Shown here piece by piece: positions 1-9,100 of a stretch of 52,137 nt of DNA. Where the stretch lies: positions 1 through 52,137 of the forward strand of contig JAFYYM010000038.1 of NCBI GenBank assembly GCA_017557535.1. Direction: 5' to 3'. Under the pieces are notes generated by a model. That model worked only from the letters and a program-made list of their open reading frames with translations. It had not been told where the DNA came from and made no database searches. Each line of letters opens with the position of its first letter. Position 1 is the stretch's first letter. The position numbers and the translations under genes were made by a program. Source of the DNA: Bacteroidales bacterium. Lineage in GTDB: Bacteria > Bacteroidota > Bacteroidia > Bacteroidales > UBA932.

Positions 1-72
1 CTGCTATTGAAGCCGCTGGTCACCGCCATCCTGCGCGGCCTGGGCAGCTCGGAGCATCGGCGGGACAGATAG
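1..72 (+). CDS. C-terminal end of a truncated gene, unknown
   Basis: An open frame enters from the window edge and ends in TAG at 70-72. It encodes the last 23 residues of some protein (ending SSEHRRDR). Nothing in it allows a family call. The reading is plausible because frame 1 is open right from the edge, but such a short stretch could be open by chance. Confidence 0.3.
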   Translation: MLLKPLVTAILRGLGSSEHRRDR

Positions 73-76
73 TAGC

Positions 77-93
77 GCGAAAACGATTTTCGC
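77..93. repeat. Isolated copy of the GCGAA-N7-TTCGC inverted repeat
   Basis: Perfect GCGAA / TTCGC half-sites separated by 7 nt. The same 17-bp pattern precedes several promoters in this window. Here the sequence 10 bp downstream (104-111) does not match TAnnTTTG, so no promoter is assigned. A second short hairpin (GGAAAG...CTTTCC) follows at about 99-120. Confidence 0.5.
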
Positions 94-183
94 TGAAGGA
101 AAGGGAATCTCCTCTTTCCCGGATAACTATGCCCAATCAAACCGATTGTGTTCCTTGCAACGCCCCTGCGGCGAAAAAATGAT

Positions 184-191
184 TATCTTTG
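184..191 (+). promoter_or_regulatory. -7 promoter element TATCTTTG for the AlbA_2/OB gene
   Basis: Exact match to the Bacteroidota -7 consensus TAnnTTTG. Transcription would start near 198. That excludes an upstream in-frame TTG at 189 as start codon, because it lies inside the box, and favours the ATG at 216. The TTCG half-site seen at other promoters here is absent at the expected place. Confidence 0.7.
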
Positions 192-215
192 TTGAATGTG
201 CAAAGAATCATTCCA

Positions 216-3167
216 ATGACACTGAAAGAACTCGAGAACCAATATTCATCTTTGACTACAGAAACCATCAAAGGCTTCATCAAAGGCATTCATTCCTCCT
301 ATGTCAGCGATGATGTCAGCACTCTCTCTTTGCTAGGCTTTCTGGAAAAGATCTTGACATCCTTTCTCCCGGAGGGAAGAAGGATATGCGCTTTGAGGGG
401 AAAGATTTCTTCAACGGATCGTAACAGCATTACGCTGCATGGAAAAATTGTTGCTGCAATGATGATCATTCTTCAGCAGACAAAGTCCTATTCTGACCTT
501 AGGTCGAAAACACTTATCCTCCTTGCATATTCAGCCGCAGTTGTTAAGACTAAATATGATTTTGCCGCACTTTTCCTTGATTCCCTGAGTTATCGTATTG
601 TAGAAACTGGCCTGACTTGGAGGTCTGTACAAGAAGACTCTTTGGATGTCTTGTGTTACTCATTGGAGAATGGAATACGATTCGATAAGGGGCATTCTGA
701 TTTTTTTTCGTTCTCTGGAAACGGTAAAGCTGAATGCCGAAACGGTAAGCTCAGAATATGCTCCTCCGATGTGATAGAGGCTGGAAATCAAGCCTTTTCT
801 ATTTTTGATGAGAGAATCGCAGTAGTGACAAAAAACACGAGAGAGGAAAGGCTCAAGTCTTCAACTCGAGACGATGCCGAATCTCTTGCCGCCTTTGCCG
901 ATACTTTCATTCAGACGCAGGATTCATTTTCCAAGGAAAAACAACATAAGAAAGAGATTAATCCAGGCGACATAGTCAGTATTATGGTGACCGATTGGGA
1001 GACATTGCTTTGCTCAACGGTTGATTCAGACGATACTCTGGAGGGTGAGATTATCAATGAGGAACTCATAAAGGGTACATGGACCAGGAATATAAAACCG
1101 TATCTTTTTGATGGCGATTGCATTCGTGACGCGGTTGTGGTTGAGAAAGAGGATAACTATTGTTATTTTTCTATCCGTGATGCTTATATGGCTTATGCCA
1201 AGAGAATAGCGGAAGAAGACTCCAGGAACAGCATTGTCATGGAGGCAGTGGTTTCGGAAGTCAAGAAGGAATGGTATGACGGAAGAGTTACCTGGATGAC
1301 TCCTTCAGGTTATGGCGGCGTATCCTTCCCTCTGGCAGGAAGAGAATTGAAGCCAGGAGACAAAGTCGTCATGTCCATTCTAAACATCCAAACCACAGGT
1401 ACATCCTTTTTCATAAATCTTTCTCAGCCTAAATATGGCTATGAAAGGATTGACAAACCGTTTGAATCAGAAGAAGATGTTTTAGCCGATTTCGTCACGA
1501 CAGCAAATAAGATTCACGCCGAATTTGCGGTAAAAGAAGACGATGAAGCACGGAACGAAGATGCTGAAATTATCCGGCTTCTTGCTTCAATTCTTGCAAA
1601 TCGGGCTACCAAAAGGATTAGCTTGAATACCTACAGGCAAAGACTGGTATCATTATTCCTTCTGAATATGATTGGTGATAAGGCATTCTTCGATGACCTT
1701 AAACCAGAGACATGTTTCCTGCGGTGCTGCATATCCTATGCTCAGGGCAACAAAATCCGGGGTATTAACAGTGCCTTTACAGGTGAGCAAGAATCAATAT
1801 ACAAACTTCTGTCTTTTGGAGAGGGGCAGGAACAAGAACTGATGAATCTGGTAGCATCAATACCTGCTCAGTCCGTTCCTAGAAAGATCGGGACACTCAT
1901 GCTTGGTCTGAAGATCAGCGAACGTTTCAAGGATGAGTTCAGAGCTGATGAAGACACGATTCGAAGAAAGATCTGCGCACTTCTTGGTGTCGGAGACTTG
2001 TTCCGAAATAGTGTGACGACTAAGTATGGCAAGTACGGCAAAACTGAAAACAGAGAAGTTGAGTTCAAGTCATCATACATCTATCGCAATGATGACAAAG
2101 GTCCTGATATCGATTATCAGGGACGCGGGCAGGTGTTTGAGGCAGTATGTGGCCTTCTGAACGCAGACGGTGGGACGGTCTATATCGGTGTGAATAATAA
2201 TGGTGATCCCATCGTATCTGAGGACTCAGGCTTGAACGCCGACATCGGATGGCTGAGGGAAAACTTCAAGTTCCTGAACGGAATGAGGGCCAGACAACTC
2301 GGCCACGCCATATGTGAAGTGAAAGACTTCGATAGCTATGTGCAGTTCCTGAATTCTGAGAAAGAATTATACTTCAAGGAATCTCTCCTCGGCAATATTA
2401 TCATAGAGGTTACAGAAGATGCAGATGCTATCCGCATCACCGTGAATCCTTCGGAATATGAGATAGCATATCTTTATCCTGATATGACTCGCAATGGCGG
2501 GCGTGCATTTGTTCGCGACGGTGGCCGCACCGTTGAAATGACTCGCGTCCAGAAGGAACGACGTCTGGCTTCACTGAAAAACATTACCAAGGAAATGGGA
2601 TTTGTCGTTGCCATTCAGGAGGCGATTGACCGGCAGGGGAAACTCCTTTTCAAAGGATATGCTAGCGGCAACAGCGGGGAGGTGAAGGACCGGCTTGTTG
2701 TCCCGATCAATCTGTTCTACAACGACGAGAATGTCTATTGCTTTGATCTCCTCAGTAAAAAGTACAAGCAGTTCAGACTGCATAGAATCACGTCAATTGA
2801 AACGGTGCCAGAAACATATCACCTGCAAAAGTCCTTACCCAAGGAGGCTGATGTTTTCCGATGGCTCGATGAAGGAGGAAGAAAGTATCATATCAAGTTT
2901 CGGATGGACGTCGGTGCCAGGAACTACCTTTTGGAGGAATACTCTTGTGCAGAGCGATTACCTGTTTCTGAATTGTACGAGGAGAAGAAGAACAAGTGGA
3001 TCCTTGACACACGGGTTAATGGACTTGGAGCCGTAAGGCGGTTCTACTTGGGACTGGCCGACAAGATAGAGATTCTTGACACGGAGGATTCCGAGGAATT
3101 GAAGAAATGCATCTACGATTTCGTCCGCGAAAATGTTATTCCTGACTCAGAAGTGTTAACACGATAA
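216..3167 (+). CDS. Large protein with OB/S1-like segments and an AlbA_2 (Schlafen-type) domain
   Basis: About 983 residues. The clearest domain, at roughly residues 610-680, has the AlbA_2 pattern: EFKSSYIY followed by GGTVYIGVNNNGDP. This nucleic-acid-binding fold occurs in Schlafen-like and many defence-associated proteins. Upstream, at roughly 250-425, are two stretches of the form GDIVSIMV... and LKPGDKVVMSILN that look like S1/OB folds; this is inferred from pattern only. The N-terminal quarter is not recognised. I chose ATG 216 because the -7 box at 184-191 overlaps the in-frame TTG at 189. The gene ends 4 nt before the giant helicase-exonuclease gene, so the two are almost certainly cotranscribed and probably act together on DNA or RNA. 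No catalytic residues can be named and the function is unknown. Cytoplasmic: no signal peptide. Confidence 0.8.
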   Translation: MTLKELENQYSSLTTETIKGFIKGIHSSYVSDDVSTLSLLGFLEKILTSFLPEGRRICALRGKISSTDRNSITLHGKIVAAMMIILQQTKSYSDLRSKTLILLAYSAAVVKTKYDFAALFLDSLSYRIVETGLTWRSVQEDSLDVLCYSLENGIRFDKGHSDFFSFSGNGKAECRNGKLRICSSDVIEAGNQAFSIFDERIAVVTKNTREERLKSSTRDDAESLAAFADTFIQTQDSFSKEKQHKKEINPGDIVSIMVTDWETLLCSTVDSDDTLEGEIINEELIKGTWTRNIKPYLFDGDCIRDAVVVEKEDNYCYFSIRDAYMAYAKRIAEEDSRNSIVMEAVVSEVKKEWYDGRVTWMTPSGYGGVSFPLAGRELKPGDKVVMSILNIQTTGTSFFINLSQPKYGYERIDKPFESEEDVLADFVTTANKIHAEFAVKEDDEARNEDAEIIRLLASILANRATKRISLNTYRQRLVSLFLLNMIGDKAFFDDLKPETCFLRCCISYAQGNKIRGINSAFTGEQESIYKLLSFGEGQEQELMNLVASIPAQSVPRKIGTLMLGLKISERFKDEFRADEDTIRRKICALLGVGDLFRNSVTTKYGKYGKTENREVEFKSSYIYRNDDKGPDIDYQGRGQVFEAVCGLLNADGGTVYIGVNNNGDPIVSEDSGLNADIGWLRENFKFLNGMRARQLGHAICEVKDFDSYVQFLNSEKELYFKESLLGNIIIEVTEDADAIRITVNPSEYEIAYLYPDMTRNGGRAFVRDGGRTVEMTRVQKERRLASLKNITKEMGFVVAIQEAIDRQGKLLFKGYASGNSGEVKDRLVVPINLFYNDENVYCFDLLSKKYKQFRLHRITSIETVPETYHLQKSLPKEADVFRWLDEGGRKYHIKFRMDVGARNYLLEEYSCAERLPVSELYEEKKNKWILDTRVNGLGAVRRFYLGLADKIEILDTEDSEELKKCIYDFVRENVIPDSEVLTR

Positions 3168-3171
3168 GCGT

Positions 3172-6100
3172 ATGGCCTTGACAGATAATGCCCCACAAAA
3201 CGGTTTGAAGATCCTTGGACAGATAGAGCTTCCCGAGATCAAGCAGGAGAATAAATCCCTGCAAGGTAAGGGCAGTGCTGTCTCAGTCCTTCCCAACGGC
3301 TCATATCAGCTGGACCTTAACCAAAAATGGCAGATTGGCGCAGTTATTTTTTATGACGGCGTTGTCAACAACTTCGGCATGATAGCCGTCAAGGCAAAGA
3401 AGGCAAGAACCTATCGTTTCACGAGTGATGTAAAAAGAGGCAGACTTCCTCTAGACCGAGGCGATCTTGTCGTTTTCCGGGCTGATGGCAATGCGGTGAA
3501 GGACCTTGTGCCTATTCGTTCGACCAGTACGTTACCTTGGTCGATGATCCTTCGCCATATTGATTTCTGTGAAGTCATCGAATTTGAGTACAACATAAGT
3601 AAGTATTCGGGATCAAAAGGACATATGTCCATCCCTGTCATCGAAGGCTGTGTCTCCGGAATGAGCAGTTCCGATGAGCCAAACATGTTGACGGAACTGT
3701 ACAAAAAGCTTGAATCCTTTGAGCAAGATGAACAGAAAGATGGATACCTGAAAAAGATACTCCCCTTAGGTATACAGTCTTTCTTTGTGAAGAAATGCCT
3801 TAACCAGGAATACGCCGCTTCACTTTTGAACGAAGAGAGTCCCTATCTAGCGGAGTACCACTTCGTTGTCTCAGCCATCCTTAACGGCTCTATTGAAAAA
3901 GGGGACTTGTCAACCGCTTCGCAGATTTTTTCATCTTTTTCAGGGCTGGAAAGCTCATATGAGGCTTTTTTGTCTGCTCTTAATAATAAATCAAGTGACT
4001 GGAACGTTCTGACTGCACAAATAAAGGCATTCCAGAAAGAGGAAGATGGTAATGACTTCTTACTTGATATTTTACAGAGCGAATTAGATGTTAAGCCTAC
4101 CCCAAATGTCCTGTTAGCATCCGCTGTAATAAAAAAGGCTCCGGAATATGAAATACTGCTCAAGAAGGCTAATCCCGACGGTTTCAGCAAAGAGTTCGTC
4201 GTTCAATCGATTCAAGCCGAGCATAGTGTGGAGGGCAAGGAAACAATCTTGAGTTTTCTTCCAGACGATCTGGCTACTGAAATTGTCACCGAATCGTTTA
4301 CTGGCTCCGTTCTGGAACGTCGATATTTCACATCAAGATGGAAACGTGACAGTGAACTGAATTTTGCTTCATTTGACATTGAATCTGACGGAAAGTATAT
4401 TTCCCAGGCCGCTGTCATCAACGAGAAAGGAGAAGTCATTGAAGATCCTCACTCAAGTGACCTCTTCCCGATTATCAATGCCATCAGAAAGGCGGAGGTT
4501 CTGATTGGACATAATATTAAAGAATGGGATATCCCTATTCTGAAAAGTGAAGGTCTGTCAGTCTCCGAAGCCCAATTCATCTGGGACACGATGGAAATGG
4601 AGCTCATTCTTGAACCTACACGTTATTCATATGCCCTTGAAACGGCCCACACGGCATCCCAGGATGCAGTATTAAGCCTGAAGCTTTTTTGGAATCAAGT
4701 CTATAGAATTGTAGAAGGCGGAGAAAGGTATTCCCATGTCAAGGAGATACTTCCCACCTTCCTTCAAGACTTCCTGAAGCGGGTGTCTTTGGAAGAATAC
4801 AGCACTTTTTTGAAAGAGGCATCAGGTGGAACGACATCTTTTTTCAGGGAAAGATCTGAACTTGATTCGTCTCTGAAAAACAAACTGTCAGAGATTTCCG
4901 GACGCTCTCTTATCCTCGCCCCACAAGACCTATGGCCCATCATTGCCTCACATGTTGACACGTCCTTTCCGACAGCGAATGGAAACCAGTATCTAAGTGT
5001 TTCTTCTTCGGCTGTAGAAGAAGATGGCAATCTGAGTTCCCTTTGCAAAGTGATACTGAGGACATTTGTGAAGTCAGTATCGAATCCGTTGGTAATCAAG
5101 CTTTCTGCGGCGGCTCGCCGCATTATTACAGATGAAATCCTTTCAACCTGCTTGGTTGACACTGGCGCTGGTGACGGCATTATCTGCACAGATACTTTCG
5201 GAGTCGAGGAGCTGGGAGATCTCGTAGCTTTAGGTATTTCAGATATTTATTCTACAGGATATGAGATTGAGAGCCGGATGAATCGCTTTCCGGTCGGCGA
5301 GCCCTTCTGCGCAGCCGATCTTCTGAAGAGTCCATTGGGGGCTAAATTGCTTATGCAGCTTTCCGGTGCGACTGTCGTTCCTGTTGGGAAAGCTGATTGT
5401 CCAAAACTCCACCTCCCTAAATTCCCCGAAGATGCTCAGAATGTGTGGATGCATAAGGACGAAAAAGGCCTTTTCCAGGTGTACTGCAACCGGAATTATT
5501 CTGAGTACATCGGTTGTCTGTACGCCACATATCCATCTGTCTCGCAGCACCAAATAGAGTGGGTCTTCTCCGACTCGAAGGAATCCCACATATCTGTCAT
5601 GGCAACCAGGCGGAATCCCCATTTCGATGCAAGAATGAAACGAGTCAACCCTACGTCCCTATACCGATCCATGTATTGGGCGTACCAGTTTGGGTTGATA
5701 GAGGGAATTCCTAATACATCCGTCAAGGTCCTATATGTCAACAACCAGGCTGAGGTCGAAGCTGTCAGACGCTATGCCGAGTCTTTGGGGTATTATTCTC
5801 CGGCAATTGATATCCCCGTTCAGCGCAGGATTGAACTTTGCTCTAATCATACAACCAATCGTCGTATTGTTGTAATCGGTGACTCTGATTTCCGGAAACT
5901 CCGACAAGCTAAGATCAGCCAGCCGATTTGCCTGGTCTGGGATAATCTGGACATTGATTCTCTTCAAGTGATGTGGAGAGGGCTTATCCCATTCGGAGAT
6001 GAGCCGGAGTATGGTGCTGAAAGCATTGAGCCGGAAGAAGGGATTCCAAGTGCCCTTTCATGTATCCTTGCCGTATGGCCAATGGTGAAGTATTATTATC

Positions 6101-9100
6101 ATCAACTTGCCCGGCAAAATCCTTTCAATGAGATATGCCTGCTTGATCCCAGTTTCGACGATTACAGGGAACTGGAAAAGAGTTTTATGGCATCGCGCCA
6201 TGAAGTCACATTGTGGCAGGACGAAGAATCATATAAAGAAGTTGTGAAGAATGCCCAGCAGTTCTTTGCTGGTGCTAAACGGGAAGAGGATCTGGACATC
6301 GATTTTGAGCATGCGAAAGAGACAATCCGCCAGATTATGCTCGACCCGAAGGTGAAGAATCCTCCTGCACAGTGGACACCTATTCAGGAAAAAGCATTGC
6401 CGCAGGTTTTCAATCGCAAGTCGCATAGTCTGATCTCCATTCCAACCGGTGGCGGTAAGTCGGTACTCTTTCAAGGTCCGGCTCTATACCGTGCCGCATT
6501 TACGAACCGACTGTCCATTGTGATCACTCCTCTGAAAGCTCTCATGCAGGATCAGGTGAACGGCTTGCAAGAATTGGGGTTCCTGACGAATGTTGAATAT
6601 CTGAACTCTGACAAATCGCGTCCGGAGACTTCCCGGATTTACCGTAAGGTAACAGGGGGAGAAATCGCACTTCTGTATGTCACGCCGGAGCGATTTCGTT
6701 CCCGGGGATTCCGCAACGCCTTGGAATCCAGAATGGAGGCTGATTCCGGCCTCGAATACATCATCTTTGATGAAGCCCACTGCATCTCTCAATGGGGGCT
6801 GGACTTCCGCCCGGAATATCTTAGCACGGCTCAGACGTGCGCTAAAATGGCAGAAAGGTTTCCTGACACCCGGATTGAACTCTTCTCGGCTACGGTTACC
6901 GGCCAGGTTCGTGACGACATTGAGAGTTTTATCACTCCTCTGACAGGCATCGGGACCGATGAGGCATACAATCCCGTTCGGAATCATATCGGAATGGAAT
7001 TCACGATGACCGATGATTCGACAGAAGGCAGGGCAACTCTTTTGTTCCATAAGATAGAGGAATCCGGATTCGACCCATCTATCAGCAGAGTGCTTGTCTT
7101 TTCTAGGACTAGAAAGATGACAGAGGAAGTCTGTACACTTCTCGCAGATAAGCTGAAAAGTTCTTCCATCTATGCCTCATTGGCAGAAAAAGTGGGTTAT
7201 TTCCATGCCGGGATGGATGCCGAGGACCGCTCGGAAGCCTTCGACAAGTTCCGTGACGGCGAATATGTAATACTCATTGCCACAAAGGCTTTCGGTATGG
7301 GAATGGATATCCCGAATATCCATTTCATTTACCACCTCAGTCCGCCTCAATTCATCGAGGATTATCTACAGGAAGTCGGGCGAGCCGGTAGAAGCCGGGA
7401 AATGTATGAGCAGGCCGGTTTCAATCCTGATCATCCTATACCCACGCAATGCTTCGTCTCAGTAGAGGATTTCCGAAACTTGAGAACACTCCTTGCACAG
7501 GGCATGCTCAATTGGGAAGATGTCCGGTCAATTTATGTGGCTGTCAGGGATTTCGTGGAGAAATTCCAGCCGGAGGGAGCGGAGCAGACAGTCCCTATCG
7601 CCGTACCTGACAATGTCTGGAAAAAAGAAACCGCAAACGGTGCCGTTGCAGATCCGACTGCCTTCAGACTGGGACTGTATTGGCTGGAAAGGATGCAGCG
7701 TATCACCATGGGGTATTATGCCTCTACGACCATAGATCTCGCTCTACATGACAGCGGGAAGAGGCCGCCTATCCGTGATGAGAAACTGAGCGCCGTTTAT
7801 GATTTTGTCCTGAATGAGGCCGCCAAATGGAAGAACCCCGATAACGTTCAGATATACATCAATGAGATCTGTTCGCAGCTTTCTATCGGTCAGAATTCTC
7901 TCTTCCGGTATATCATTCAGGGATCCCGCAGTGGTCTTTTCTCCGTCATTAACAGGACCGCATTTACGTTGACGAAACTTCGCATGGACGAAATGCATTA
8001 CTGCATTGAGAATAGAGCCCCCCTTTTCGTCATTAATGTGGTTTTTGAAGCCACAAGACTGCTGCTATCCTCAATGGAAGTAAGAAAATCAACGCTGGTT
8101 GACATCCAGAAGCGGAATGCCATTCTTGAGGAGGCTCTTGCATCATCAGGGGTAATAGAAGCGACTGATGATAACCAGAACAGGGACCATATGCCATGGT
8201 ATAAACCCAATGGCACCGGCATCTCGACCAAGAAGACATATGTCAAAGATCTGTCCATGAAGCGGGCAAAGTACATGTTCACGATTGTGGATATGCTTAC
8301 GGGAACGTCTGTCAAATCCCAGATCGATGACAGAAAGCGTCAGGTCGTCCAAGAGGTATACGTCTCATCCGGTCGTTGGAAGGATCATCTTTCAAAAATG
8401 AAAGATGACTGCATCAAGTTGGCAAAGTATCTTGCCGAACGATTCTTCAGAAATGAGCGGGACTTTGTCTGGACAGAGGCAATCAGCGAACTGCGGCTTC
8501 CGGAAGATTATCAGTACCTATGCGACCTGGTCAGCATCCTTCGTATGCTTGGCTTCATCAATGCGGACGGTATCTTATCTACTGGCATTGAAATTAATCT
8601 GACAGATAATCGCAATGAAATTCCTGAATCCATAGGGGAGGACCAGGTAGAGGTACATATCGATCCTCTGGACAAGGACGTAATGGATGATTTCTCCGAG
8701 GTTAACTTCTTGAAGGAACTTAAGTTCTCCTTGATGGACACCTTCCGGGATATCCCGAAAGAAAGATTCTCAGAATTCATCCAGGCATATTTCAGCTGTA
8801 AGACCAGAGAGGACTACATGCGGGTCATGGGGCAGTATAATGAGGAGGGGAGTGACCGGATGAAAGCCCTGCAAAAAGTCGCCATCAAAACGCAGGAGGA
8901 CCGTCTGGATGACATGCAGCGGGCGATCTACCGAGAAAGCATTGACGAGGATATCAATGTCATCGCCGGACCCGGTTCAGGAAAAACCCATGTCCTTACG
9001 CTACGTTGCGCAAAGCTTGTCTACCATCATAAGGTTCTTCCTCAGAATATCCTTGTCCTCGCCTATAACCGAGCCGTTGTCGAGGAACTCAAGACGAGGT

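Noticed and set aside
189-215. TTG at 189 as start of the AlbA_2/OB gene
   Set aside because: It falls within the -7 promoter box at 184-191, upstream of the expected transcription start.
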